64,000 bases of DNA from the NCBI GenBank assembly GCA_002286855.1, contig NRSV01000074.1:62898-126897 (forward strand), read 5' to 3'. The position numbers and the translations under genes were made by a program. Shown here one piece after another: positions 46,801-57,309 of the stretch (within the stretch, counting starts at the first letter, position 1; every line of letters begins with the position of its first letter). The notes beneath the pieces are model-generated. The model searched no databases. It had not been told where the DNA came from and was given only the letters and a program-made list of their open reading frames with translations. The stretch comes from Bipolaris cookei (lineage: Eukaryota > Ascomycota > Dothideomycetes > Pleosporales > Pleosporaceae).

Positions 46801-49800
46801 ACGCAAAAAGCTTCTGGAAGGACCGGATATTAGCCAGAACTTCATCTCTCCCCATGCTGCTTGACAATTCAGGTCAAGACACTGTTGTTATCGCACGTAT
46901 AACACATGCATCGGCCAACTTCGACCTCATCCGACGACAGCTTAATGTCACGGCGCAAGCTGTTGTACAAGCTTGTTGGTTCAGCGTGCTTCACAGACAT
47001 GTAAAAGGAAACGTGGCAACAGGCGTAATCGTATCCGGTCGCAGCATTGAACTTGAAGGCGCGGATCGTGTTATAGGGCCTATGTTCAACACTATACCCT
47101 ATCACCAGCAGGCTCAGCGCAGCGAGTCTTGGTCATCAATCATCAAAAGGGTACACGATTTCAATGTCGAAGCTCACCCGTTTCACCATACGCCACTGAG
47201 AGATATCATGAAGTGGTGCAAGCGGTCTCCAAGTAATCCACTATTTAACAATCTCTTTGTGTATCAAGTTGCACGAGACAATGAGGAGTGGGCAAGAAAT
47301 GACGTTTGGGAACTCTTGGACGATGAAGCTATTGCTGATTATCCATTGGCTTTTGAGGTCGAGCATCGGGTTGCCAACGAGTTGAAGCTGACATTGGTGG
47401 CACAAGGGCATGTCGCGAATGACCAGATTGCAGCTGAGTTATTGGACATGTTTGAAGAAGCGCTGGACCAAGCCATCAATGACCCATCGGTTGTTCTCGA
47501 GCTGCCAGTCGATGTGGATGGTGCAGTTGAGAACGCTACCGCCATTCGATCCAACTCGGATGACAACCATGATATCTCGGATTTTGAATGGAGTGACATC
47601 GCCATCGCAATCCTAGAAGAGATTGCAGATTTGACCCCAAACAGAATAGAAAGTATCAGTGAGACGACATCGATCTTCGAACTTGGCCTTGATAGTATCG
47701 ATGCAATCAAGCTGTCGTCAAAGCTCAAGAAACGAGGAATCGAACTCTCAGTCAGCGGTATCATGCGTGGTTTGACTATTGAGAAGATGGTACAAAATAC
47801 GACGATGAAGAACACTCAAACTAGAGAAGTGGCATCGCATTTTGATTTGGATGCTTACAAAATGAAGCTAGCAAAGTGTCTCGACCACCAAGGGCTCAGC
47901 ACCAACGACATCGAGGAAGTGCTCCCTCTGACACCGCTCCAGGAAGCCATGGTTGCCGAGATGATTGCATCCGAGTACACAAGGTACTACAACCATGATA
48001 TGCTAAAGCTCAGTCCAGATGCAGACATAAGCAAACTCCAAAAAGCCTGGACAACAGTCGTCATGGGTTCACCAATTTTACGTACTAGTTTCATTGAGGT
48101 AGACAATCCGGACGTTGACCTCTCTTTCGCGCAGGTCATCTACCGTCAACCATATGACTTTTACTCACACATGAGTTCTGACAGCACACCGGACTTTACA
48201 TCTATCTTCAAGGATCTCCGAAACGACGCGATTCAAAGACCACTTTCAACGCCACCATTTCATCTTACATTCATCGACACGCCTGGTCAATCGTATCTTG
48301 TGTTATCAATTGCGCATGCGCTGTATGATGGATGGTCTCTGAGTTTGTTGCATTCTGACGTGCACCGAGCTTACCAGGATGAATTTGAAGCTCGGCCTTC
48401 CTACCAGCCGTCATTAGCAGAGATCATCAAAACCTCAGGACCCGATGCCGCAAGCTTCTGGCAGGACTACCTCTCTGGCGCTAGCGGCAACACTTTCCCG
48501 CGTCGAACACCAGGACCCGATGAGAAGAGCAACATCGTTCATCGCCATCAAGAAAACAGTAAAATCGCACTGGAAAGCATCCAGTTATTTGCAAAGAAGA
48601 ACAATGTTTCGCTTCAGACTGTAGGACAAACGGTCTTTGCTCTCGTCACTGCATATTTTACTCGCTCTCTCGACGTTACTTTCGGTTCTGTGCTTTCCGG
48701 ACGCGACGACGAGGAAACATCCCAGCTCATGTTTCCGACTATGAATACAGTGGCCATACGAACTATTCTTCACGGAACAAGTGTTGAGTTGTTACGATAT
48801 GTGCAAGGCAACTTTGCGAATATTAAACAGTGGCAAAACTACCCGCTTCGAAAGGCTATGTCACAGGCAAGGGTTGACGGGAGATTATTTGAAAGCCTAT
48901 TCATTTATCAAAAGAGTTTGGAGCAAGAGCGAGATGAGGGTGAGAAGCTGTATACCAGTGTCGAGGGCCATAGCGATGTCGAGTATCCGGTGTGTGTCGA
49001 GATGGAGGCGGTCAACCACATTTTGGTATGGCGTTGCGCGGTCAAAGATGAGGTTTTTGATTTGGGAGGAACAAAGCAGTTGCTGAAAAGAATGGACGAT
49101 GTGCTGAGACACTTGATGGAGCGAGCAGAGGCACCGGTGATTGAGATAACCGCAGAAGGAACGTCAATCTGCGGTCTGTCAGCTTTCGAAGAAGTTGGGA
49201 TTCAGACTGAAAGCAGTCATGTGGAATCTGGGGAAGACGAAGGACAGGATACACTGAGCACAGAAACAGCTAGCAGGATCCGCAAAATATTGGCTACAGT
49301 TTCGAAGACACCTGAGAAGGAGATGGCTAACGACATGACCATATTCCACATGGGACTGGACTCGATCAGCGCAATCAAAGTATCATCGCTTCTTCGCAAA
49401 CAGGGTATTGTCCTCAGCGTTGGAGAGATGCTGCAAGCTGGTTCGGTGGAGAAGATGGCCAAGCTTGTCGATGCCCGTGCTACAGAACCATCCAAAGACG
49501 ACACGAGCAATTCAACGAGTCTTGATGAAGTGCTCAAAGACTTGAACGAGGCGGAAGTTTTCAAGCGAGCTGGCGTTGATGCGGACAATGTCGCCCAAAT
49601 TTTGCCAGTCACTGCTGGTCAGCTTTACATGCTGTCCATGTGGCTCAATACTAACGGCAGCAATTTCTATCCAGAATTCAGCTACGAGCTTGAGGGTGAT
49701 GTGGTGTTTGAAGATTTGCAAAAGGCATGGCAGGCTTTGGTGATGACGAATCCAATACTCAGGACATGCTTCGTCTCTGTTGACGACCATCGGGTATCCT

Positions 49801-50977
49801 ACGTCCAGCTTGTGTTGAGAGATGTTGAAAGCGCGATCACAGATGTCACTGCATGTGGAGAAGATGGGATACAGGACCGCGTTCAACATGCTGCAACTCA
49901 CCAGCCATGGGTAAGGCTGCTGATTTCCCAGAACTCCTGCGGCTGGAATTTGCGACTCAAAATACACCACGCACTCTACGACGGCATCAGTCTACCATTG
50001 CTCATGCAACAACTCGAAGACCTCTGCAACGGCAGCGTCCCTGCTGTTTCTCAAGACAATATCGTAGCCGACTTCGTATCCAGCACTTCCTCGCTCTCCT
50101 CATATCCACAGCGCCGCCAATTCTGGGAAACCCATCTCTCCAGCACAAAGCCAACACAACTGAAGCAGCCCTATCACACATCCACCACCCGCCTAGAAAT
50201 CTTCCGCCCATCCCTAACCCCCATCCAAACCCTCGACACTACCGCCCGCCACCACGGCATCTCCCCGCACGCCCTCTTCCTCGCCATCTACGCAAAACTC
50301 TACTCCCGCCTCACCCACAGCACCACCGACTACATAGTCCTAGGCATCTACCTCGCTAACCGCTCTCTATCATGCACCCCTGACCTCCCCACCGCCGCAA
50401 TTCCAACACTCAATCTCGTCCCGCTACGCGTCTCAACCCCGCAAACCCGCAGCGTAGTGGAGTCAGCAAAGGAAATCCAAGCACACCTGCGTGACCTTGG
50501 CGATAGCGCAGTCGCGACTACGAGTCTTGTGGAGATTGACTGTTGGACTAGTGTAAGAATTGATGTTTTTGTGAACTTTCTAGTTGAGTTGGATACGTCT
50601 CTTTCCCCGAAACAGGGGGATCGAGGTGTGAAGGTCACGCCTACGGTACAACAGCAATACCGCGTGCCGTTTTCGCGTACATCACTTGTCGTTCAGCCTG
50701 AGCTGGATCTTGAGAGATTAAGAAATGAAGGTGTGAATAGAGTGTATTTGGTATGTTATTTTTTCTTCTTCATCTTCTTCTTCTTCTTATTCCCATCATA
50801 TATCTTCATATCAGGGCTTTTTTTTACTAATATGGGATATAGCACGCTATTGATGTTGAAGCAACGGTGCGAGATGGATACTTGGATGTGGGTATTTTCG
50901 CACCGGGAGGAATGATTAGTTTGGAGCAAGGGGAAGAACTGGTGGCGGGGTTGAAGAGAGAGGTTGAGGGGTTGTAG
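34637..50977 (+). CDS. NPS2: Hydroxamate siderophore NRPS, ferricrocin-synthetase type (NPS2/SidC family)
   Basis: Three exons (34637-35332, 35382-50750, 50843-50977) join in phase to 5399 residues; introns are 49 and 92 bp. Domain order is A-T-C four times, then T-C twice. The 4'-phosphopantetheine serines sit in GLDSL (580), GLDSV (1648), GLDSI (2706), GMDSI (3784), GLDSI (4337) and GLDSI (4893). There is no thioesterase; release by the last C domain is expected, as in fungal ferrichrome synthetases. Four A domains with two terminal T-C pairs match the NPS2 lineage as I recall it from Cochliobolus, against three A domains in Aspergillus SidC. The likely product is a cyclic hexapeptide of Gly/Ser and three acyl-hydroxyornithines (ferricrocin), an iron store inside the cell. 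The start at 34637 is the first ATG in frame (another at 34643). The large middle exon alone would lack the first A-domain half and the true C-terminus. Confidence 0.95.
37881..41120 (+). other. NRPS module 2 (A2-T2-C2)
   Basis: A2 has FTSGSTGIPKG (near residue 1240), FDVSVFEIFF, YGPSETTN, YRSGD and GRMDDQVKIRG. Hand-read pocket residues are D V F S V A G N I. T2 has GLDSV (1648). A linker with seven threonines encoded by ACA/ACC repeats (about 39757-39776) separates T2 from C2. C2 has PCTPLQEAM and HHALYDG (1853). Confidence 0.85.
41121..44290 (+). other. NRPS module 3 (A3-T3-C3)
   Basis: A3 has FTSGSTGVPKA (near 2311), FDMCYYDCF in place of the usual FDVSxFE, YGPTEAAF, YKSGD, GRLDDQVKIRG and GKIDKKAL. 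Hand-read pocket residues are D M Y D Y I S F C. T3 has GLDSI. C3 has PCTPLQSGM, but its active-site motif reads FHALFDA, with the first His and the Gly replaced; the second, catalytic His (2914) and the Asp remain. Confidence 0.85.
44291..47490 (+). other. NRPS module 4 (A4-T4-C4)
   Basis: A4 has YTSGTTGTPKG (near 3374), FDVSILEQYW, YGPTEATIG, YRTGD and GRADDQVKLRG; A10 reads NNKADGKAL, keeping the Lys. Hand-read pocket residues are D V L D I G G I G, similar to codes I recall for N5-acyl-N5-hydroxyornithine in this NRPS family; this is from memory. T4 has GMDSI. C4 has PCTPLQQGM and FHGLYDG (catalytic His 3994). Confidence 0.82.
47560..49140 (+). other. NRPS fifth T-C pair (no A domain)
   Basis: T5 has GLDSI (Ser 4337). 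C5 has PLTPLQEAM and AHALYDG (His 4544). In related synthetases the terminal T-C pairs are thought to work iteratively with an upstream A domain to add further hydroxyornithine units. Confidence 0.85.
49240..50977 (+). other. NRPS sixth T-C pair, likely cyclising terminus
   Basis: T6 has GLDSI (Ser 4893). C6 starts PVTAGQLYM instead of PCTPLQ, which sets it apart from C1-C5, and has an intact HHALYDG (His about 5094). The last 44 residues come from the third exon (after the 92 bp intron at 50751-50842) and complete the C-domain fold (HAIDVEATVRDGYLDVGIF). Confidence 0.85.
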
Positions 50978-51347
50978 ATTTCTTGGTTGTATTTTTCTTT
51001 TTATCCTTTGCTAGGTGGGGTCAAGTTGAATATTTGAGTTTTGGATGAGGGATAAGGCGTTTTAGGGTTTTCCTTATTATTATGATGTTGTTTTTTTATT
51101 CCTTTAAGAAAAGTAATTGGCATGTTTTTATAAAAGCTTAAACTTATTAGATGAATTGCGTGAATAGTTGTACATGTACTCACTAAATTGACGCCGTGCT
51201 TCCATCGACGTCATGATCATTACAATTTATACAAATACCCCCAGGGTATATTGGGTTAAGAAAAACAAATTAAACTGATCAGACCACACGTGTGATATAG
51301 CTTCCCCCCCCCCCCCCAACTCTTTCAGTCATCACACTCGCCAACTC
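50978..51347. other. Convergent 3' region with a poly-C tract
   Basis: The NRPS and the PAP2 gene converge here. The sequence is A+T-rich 3' DNA up to about 51.3 kb. A run of 14 C (51304-51317) stands near the PAP2 stop; its exact length may be affected by sequencing error. No frame is supported. Confidence 0.6.
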
Positions 51348-52661
51348 TTAGACCATATGCTCACCTCTCGTACCATGACCAACAGGCTTCCTATTCACGT
51401 GCGAACCAACGGGACCTTCAGCCTGGGGCATCATGGTACCCCTAGGACCATCAGCAGCATCAAAAGGCGCTCCACCCCAGCTACCTGCGTCGTGGGTGCC
51501 CCAACCAGCCTTGCGGGTAAAAACGGCGTCGTGAAAGCCGTCAAAGGAGCTAGGGCCAGCGCCGTAGACAAAGGGAGCGTGGCACATGAGGGGGATGTGG
51601 TTGAAACGGAAGTCCCAGATAGAGGCGTAGGTCATGCGGTAGGCGCTGAAGGCCATCATGGTGCCAATTACGGCGCCGGCGAGGACGTCATACTATTGTA
51701 TTGCGTTAGTTTCTAGTGCATTGAAATTATATATGCGACAAAGGTAAGACTCACCCAGTTGTGGTATTCGTCAATGGTAAGGGCACCGCCAATGAGACAA
51801 GCACCGAGGATGGGAGCATACAGAGCAACCAGCTTCCACATTGCGGGGTGGTGGTTGGAAAAGACCTTAAGCTTTGCGTTGAGGTAGAGGTAAAGAAAGA
51901 CAAAACCGGCAAAGGCAGCAGTTGTGTGACCGGATGGCATAGACTCGAGAGAATCATTGATTTCGTTCTTGTCGCCAGTGCAGATGCTCTTGTCAAACAT
52001 GATTTGACGGTATCCATTAGCGACGTTGCCATTGCCGCTGCCAGACTCGATACCATTATCGGCTGTACCAACGCTCGAGCGAAGGTTTTCGGGAATAACG
52101 GGCTTACAGACGGCGAGGAAGTGAGGACGGAGACCACCAATGAGCCATTTGATGAAGACCTGGAAAACTGCGGCGGTAATGAGAGAGTATAGAAGGCCGA
52201 TGGTGGCGTTGTTGACGTCCCAGAAGCTGCGGGCGCGGATCTGCACGATCAAAAAGACGGCAAAGGGGATGAAAAAGGCCATGAGGGCGGCGGCCCAGAT
52301 GGGGATGATTTCGTTGCGCAGGGGGTAGGCAAACTCTGGGTAGACAATCTCGCCATCTTGGAAGACGACTGGAGCGTGTTAGATGGTGATGGTTTGTGTG
52401 CTGGATAAAATACGTACCGGGAAAGCTACGGCTAGGAGCTGGATCAGCCATGTAGACACCCAAGCCAATGGCACCCATGGCGGCCATGGTCAGGATGTCG
52501 AGCCAAGTAGCCTTGAGCCATTGTCCAAAGCTTGGTCTGGAGTTGTACGACGATGGGTGAGACTTGGAGTGGCGCCTTGGCCTCTTTTCCCTGTGTGAGC
52601 CAGTCGCAGTGGTTGTGTCGGCGGCAACGGGCGTCGTGTTTCGCTTGTTGAACAGACCCAT
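51348..52661 (-). CDS. PAP2-family membrane phosphatase (lipid phosphate phosphatase-like), variant motif 3
   Basis: Three exons (52661-52418, 52368-51755, 51692-51348) join in phase to 400 residues; introns are 49 and 62 bp. A basic, Ser/Arg-rich N-terminus precedes about six membrane helices. Motif 1 is KWLIGGLRP (about 155-163) and motif 2 is MPSGHTT (PSGH 226-229). Motif 3 is usually SRxxxxxHxxxD; here it reads ALTIDEYHNWYD (His 284, Asp 288), so Ser and Arg are replaced by Ala and Leu. The catalytic His pair and Asp remain. Normal members hydrolyse phosphatidate, diacylglycerol pyrophosphate or similar lipids at internal membranes. The arginine change may lower activity or mark a subfamily with another substrate. 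A C-terminal tail of about 100 residues is Gly/His/Pro-rich. It runs convergent to the NRPS and is probably not part of the cluster. Confidence 0.88.
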
Positions 52662-53566
52662 GGTGGTGTTGGTTGTTGTTGGTTGTGGGTGTATGGCAAG
52701 GCAAGTCTCCCGAGTGGTGAATGACGTACGGGCACTCCAATCGCCTGATTATACAGGCGAGTACAACGAAAGAAGAAGAGAAAGGGTTGGTGAGTAGCAA
52801 ACTTAGAAGCAACGGCTCATTTCTTATATTTGCACATTGTTGCTTTCCCGCCTGAAGGGTTGCAAGCAAAAGTCGTCACTCGGCATCATCTTTGTCGCAT
52901 AGGCATACCGCCAGGCCGGATCGCAGCAATAAAACCTGCTTTCTGGCCAACCTTGTTACAGACCAGGCGTATGAAAAGCGCAGACAGTGAAGGAGATAAT
53001 AGTCGATCTTATCCCGACCAAGCAAGTTGGCAAAAGCTTGGTTTGCAAAGTAGAAGCTTGGCAGATCCGTTTGTGGCTCTTGTGTGGCTGGTGAGGCGCG
53101 CGATGATGGCATCTGTGGCTCCTCTGTGCCGCGTAGCCACTAGAGCATGTATTGCTTTGGCCATGCGCTGACGCTACGACGGGCCTAATGTGCCGAATGC
53201 TGGGGAGGCATGGAGAGAGAGTTTGCATGTCCACGGTGTGATGATGCAAGACGCAAAGGGTGTGACGTCAGAGGGAACCAGATTTGCCCGAGCTGTGAAT
53301 GAATGTATGTAGTCACGAGACATGTAGTCACGAGACATGTTTTCATGCAAATCAATCTCTTCTTTTGTTTGAAATGCACCGATGCATTTTTACAAACAGC
53401 TCTACATACTTCCCATTCCGCCAAGACAGATGGATATCCAACAGCCTAACATACAGTACACCTCAATTCTAACATAACAAAAAAAGCATCAATCAATGGG
53501 TATCATCCTCTTCCCCCTTCTTCTCCTCCCCCTTCTCCTTCCTTCGCTTGCATCCATCCCAACCAT
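52662..53566. other. PAP2 upstream region and LITAF-gene 3' end
   Basis: About 900 bp with no supported gene. A plus-strand frame at 52830-53171 is open for 113 codons but has random-looking composition. A 15-bp tandem repeat is listed separately. A CT-rich run at 53.51-53.55 kb is simple sequence, probably in the 3' untranslated region of the LITAF gene. Confidence 0.5.
53307..53336. repeat. 15-bp direct tandem repeat, two copies
   Basis: The unit ATGTAGTCACGAGAC occurs twice head to tail (53307-53321 and 53322-53336), followed by ATGT. It is a simple local duplication without an evident role. Confidence 0.85.
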
Positions 53567-54194
53567 CTAGCTATGGATATGCACCTCAGTGCTGCCACTG
53601 CGATGCCATGTCGCGAGCAAGACACCGCATCGGCCACACTTATGCTGGACGTCTTTTGTTGAGCTCATGACGTAGGGAATGCAGCCCAAGCAGCACAAGC
53701 AGCAGAGACCAAAGGCCCAGACATGCGTCGTGTTGCCCGTCTCAAACGAGACGTTTGTGAGGGCGCGCTGGCCGCATGCAGGGCAGTCTGCGGGCGCGGG
53801 GCCCCGCTGCAGATTTGCAATGGGTGTCGCGTTCTGGTACTGTGTGCCGGGCATTTGCTGTGGCGGCATGCCTGGGGCTGAACCAGCAACGCTGGCTTCT
53901 GGGTGCGGGTATGTGGCTTGTGGGGGTGGCTGCGAGTATTGCTGCGCGTTTGGATCTTGTACGTAGACGGGCGGCTGTGGCTGGCCTATGGCTTCAGGCG
54001 ACTGGGGATAGGCTTGCATGGGCACTGTTGTGGCGGTTAGTTGAACGTCCGTACATGCATCGTGAACGTGGTAGGGTAACACAGCATAACACACCACACC
54101 ACACCACACATTGTCGTGCTGTAGTGTAACAACTGCTGCGTGTCCAAGCCCACAGGTACAACACTTCTCAACACTTACCACCTGGCTTCTCCAT
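53567..54194 (-). CDS. LITAF-domain membrane-associated protein
   Basis: Two exons, a 16-bp first exon (54194-54179, encoding MEKPG and one base) and 54024-53567, join in phase over a 154 bp intron to 157 residues. The N-terminal half is Pro/Gln-rich with proline-tyrosine runs. The C-terminal LITAF domain has CPACG, the hydrophobic insert (HVWAFGLCCLCCLGCIPYVM) and the second metal-binding knuckle HKCGRCGVLLA. Four cysteines bind zinc, and the insert anchors the domain in the cytosolic face of endosomal or lysosomal membranes. Family members act in endosome trafficking and plasma-membrane signalling. The tiny first exon is supported by the ATG context, GTAAGT donor and a CTAAC branch site; starting instead at the Met in exon 2 (VPMQAYPQ) would lose only seven residues. 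Confidence 0.88.
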
Positions 54195-55045
54195 GGTTTC
54201 TATATGTAGCTTCGAATGCGTGGTGCAAGAGGTATTAGTTGGCGGCAACGACAAGTCTTAAAGGTCGTACAGAACGAGTCGAGAGTAAACGAGGGCCAGC
54301 GCCCAAGTTTATTAAAGGTCTTCAGGCGCACCGTCGTCGCTTAGACTCCATCATTCACCGCACAGGGGCCTAAAGTTGGGGGGCGCCAGGCGTACTCGTT
54401 AGCACAGCCTCAACTCGTGCATCAACATCATTCACCCATTGCGCGCGCTGGCCCCCGTCAAGTCCTCCACCCGCCCAATGGGCCATTTTTCCCCACCCTA
54501 GTCGTACAAAAATCACCGTCGAGCCTGCAGAGTCGAACTGCCTCAGCTTCAATTCATCTCGTAGCTGATGTTCTTTTCGAGACAAGGCGGGTTCGTAGCG
54601 CAGCAGGGTCTGGCGAGGGCAAATGGCCCCAAGCCTAATTTCCAGATGTTGTTTCATGGCACTAGCTTCGGATATGACAAAGGGGGCCAGAGACATCCTC
54701 CTGTTGGTCCCCTCTCCGATACCAACACTCGCAAGCCATTGCAATCTCTGCCTTGTATCGTCACATTTCTTTACCTCAACTCCGGGTCGAGCAACCATGG
54801 CATTAGACATTATGTACTGCGCAGGGCTGTGCTGCGGCGTGGATGCGATCAACACACGTGTACCTACTTTTTATCTTAGCGCAATTCCTCCGACTGCATG
54901 AAACCGTGTCAACCGTGGGCCAGTTCCTGCAGCCATCTATTCTCCATGGCACAGCGCCTCTGTTAATTAGCGCCCGCCAGACGCTCGTCAGCATGAAGCC
55001 GCTGACCTGGCAGTCTGGCTCCGTGTCACTGGTTGTGCGTGCCGC
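54195..55045. other. Gap between AAR2 3' end and the LITAF gene
   Basis: About 850 bp. Both flanking genes are on the minus strand, so this is the LITAF promoter plus the AAR2 3' end. Frames of 90-160 codons occur on both strands (54370-54855 minus, 54568-54879 plus) and overlap each other; none has a motif or clear codon bias. Confidence 0.5.
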
Positions 55046-56362
55046 TTAGTAGCGCGTATCCATGTCGTCCAGGTCAACATCGTCTTCTGACTCTTCATCT
55101 ACATCGCCCTTGGTATCTTTGGTGGGTTCAGAATCTGTCGCGTGCAACATCTTGTGCTGCTCTGGGGTCAGATCAACAATGGTCGGCGCATAGTCGCCCA
55201 CCTCGTCCTCTGCATCTGCTCCATTGACTTCCAATTCTACGCGCTCTCCATCCTCCAACTCCAACATGCCCCGCTTCAGATACGAGCCTTCGGGCTGCCA
55301 TCCAAATTTCTTCTCCATATACTCCTGCAAGTCGTCCACCTCGTCGACCATATCGGCTTTCCACTTGCCATCAAAGTCTTGAAGACCTTTTCGGAACTGG
55401 CCCAGTAGTGGTCGCAGGAATCCCCCGCCAGCGTCATTCATGTCGAACAAATCTCCCTCGGCGTCTGCACAGTGGTCAAGCTGGATGCGCAGACACTTGA
55501 AAAGGTCCAAGAAAAGGTGAGAGCGCTCCTTGACTGCTTGCCGACAGGTGAGTAGCAGTCTCAGCAATCGCTTCCACTGTTCCAGACAAGAGTTGTTGTT
55601 GAGCGTCAGGACCATGAGAAAGGCAAATTGTAGCTCACCCAGAATTTCATTCTCCCGGCCCTGCTCATCTCCTGCCTGGCAGTGCTTGTCGATGAGGTCG
55701 CCTAGGAACCAAGACCGGTCTTGTGCAGCCTCTGTCCGTTCCCTGCCGGTCGCTCCTTCCCTCCATGTTTTTTTCAAATCAATTGGCAGGAACCTCAGCT
55801 CCTTCTCCGGGCGCAACATGCTATTGCTCGATTCCAGGCCCGGTATGTCATCTAGGTCCTGCGAGGCGGACGAGGCCGATGTCAAGTTCCAGTGGTCGGG
55901 ATTCAGCCCGCATATCCTCGACAGTATTGTAGGCGTGATGTGTGTGGTAAGCTTACTCCAGTCGGTGCTCTCTTCGTTCCAGCCATCTTCAGCACCTGAG
56001 TCGCCTTCCTGCACGGTTTGCCGGTAGGGCGTCAGGCCGTCTTTCCATATGCTGCCGAGGTTGGCCTTGTGCTTGAGAACCTCAGTCTGCGATGTTTCTG
56101 CCACCAGATCCTCGGTGCTTTGATCCCATTTCTTGACAAAAACTTGTGGCGAGCCCACGCCAGGCGTGACATAAAACCATGCGCCGTGCCTCACCGACAT
56201 GGCACCATCAATGGCAGCAAAGACAAAGTGCAGACCATGGGGGACATTTCGGACGCCTCGGAAGCGCGGTGACGAGGTAAAGGATAGCAGGTCGATGCCA
56301 GCGAGGGCTTTTGGTGGCAGGTCTAACAATAGCACGCAATTATTAATTGTAGACGGGTCCAT
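55046..56362 (-). CDS. AAR2: AAR2-family U5 snRNP assembly factor
   Basis: A single exon of 438 residues. The hallmark N-terminus LLLDLPPKALAGIDLLSF, followed by SSPRFRGVRNVPHGLHFVFAA, is the start of the AAR2 N-terminal domain. The helical C-terminal domain contains LGELQFAFLMVLTLNN and CLEQWKRLLRLLLTCR. The last 70 residues are acidic and likely disordered (EESEDDVDLDDMD). In yeast Aar2 holds Prp8 in the cytosolic U5 snRNP precursor and is exchanged for Brr2 in the nucleus. The start is the ATG at 56362 (MDPSTINN), just before the conserved domain. An in-frame ATG at 56461 would add 33 residues with no resemblance to the family. Confidence 0.92.
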   Translation of the reverse strand: MDPSTINNCVLLLDLPPKALAGIDLLSFTSSPRFRGVRNVPHGLHFVFAAIDGAMSVRHGAWFYVTPGVGSPQVFVKKWDQSTEDLVAETSQTEVLKHKANLGSIWKDGLTPYRQTVQEGDSGAEDGWNEESTDWSKLTTHITPTILSRICGLNPDHWNLTSASSASQDLDDIPGLESSNSMLRPEKELRFLPIDLKKTWREGATGRERTEAAQDRSWFLGDLIDKHCQAGDEQGRENEILGELQFAFLMVLTLNNNSCLEQWKRLLRLLLTCRQAVKERSHLFLDLFKCLRIQLDHCADAEGDLFDMNDAGGGFLRPLLGQFRKGLQDFDGKWKADMVDEVDDLQEYMEKKFGWQPEGSYLKRGMLELEDGERVELEVNGADAEDEVGDYAPTIVDLTPEQHKMLHATDSEPTKDTKGDVDEESEDDVDLDDMDTRY

Positions 56363-57309
56363 GCTGGGGCGGAAGAGTTCGTCGAACCAGGTGTTTCGCA
56401 GGATCTTGAGAAGAGGCTGTTCGCAAAGCTCGACATGAGCCGGGGAGAAATGGGGTATCATAAGTTCTAGGCAGGGTCCAGAAATGGTTTGGAGAAAAAA
56501 ACACGTCAACGCGCGCGCCCTAATAGGCCAGTCCAGGGTCCAGTCAAATTAAATATTTGGCAAAGGAGCGTGTGAGAGATGGACGCGATACGAGAAAATC
56601 ATGGACAAGAAGAATAAGAATGAGAGAAAGAGGACAATGACCTCCGCATCTACTTAGAGCAGAGTGCCTAGACGCAGACAGGCATGCAAGCAAGTAGCGC
56701 TTGATCGACTTGGGGGGTGCAATGCGACCGATGTCTGACCGACACCATACGCCATACGTCATGCAGTCCGTATAGAGTTTGGCTGGACCATGTGCTGCCG
56801 GACTTGATAGCCGTGAATAGAGTATCGGCATCTTGCTCACCGTCTTGCTGGTGTTGCGGATTCTCTCTATCGACGCACGCCATCTGCACGCATCGCATGG
56901 TATGTACATATGTAGTATGTATGGGGCGGTGTCGGCTATCTTTGCTGTACTTTCTTCCTACCCCACCCAACCCTTTGTTGATACGAGACATCACGCAACA
57001 GGCTCAACAGGCTAACAACACCAGCACACACACGTACTGAAACAAGGTGCACACGCGGATTTGGCTTTGGCAGATCGACAATACTACGGTACATATTGCA
57101 TACGCCGTCAGCCTCTCTGCTGGCGATCATAGGGTCCAGCCCACTGCACCGTCCCTGCAGCTTGATGCTCCTCTAGGTACCATCTCGGGCCTTTCTCTCG
57201 ACCCGCCATTGCTTCTCGCGGCAAAACACCTATTCCACCTATTTCAACACGCCCATACCAACACTCACACATTCGTTGTACAACAGTGCACCCTGTACCA
57301 CTGCCAGCC
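56363..57309. other. Divergent promoter of AAR2 and SNF8
   Basis: About 950 bp between two divergent start codons. Overlapping frames of 60-120 codons occur on both strands at 56.5-57.1 kb without protein-like features. A C-rich tract ahead of 57.3 kb is typical of fungal 5' leaders. Confidence 0.5.

Noticed and set aside
53307..53336. Direct repeat as a possible CRISPR or attachment site
   Set aside because: Only two adjacent copies with no spacer in a fungal intergenic region; a simple tandem duplication explains it.
54370..54879. Overlapping frames on both strands between AAR2 and the LITAF gene
   Set aside because: The two strands are equally open and neither shows family resemblance or splice signals.
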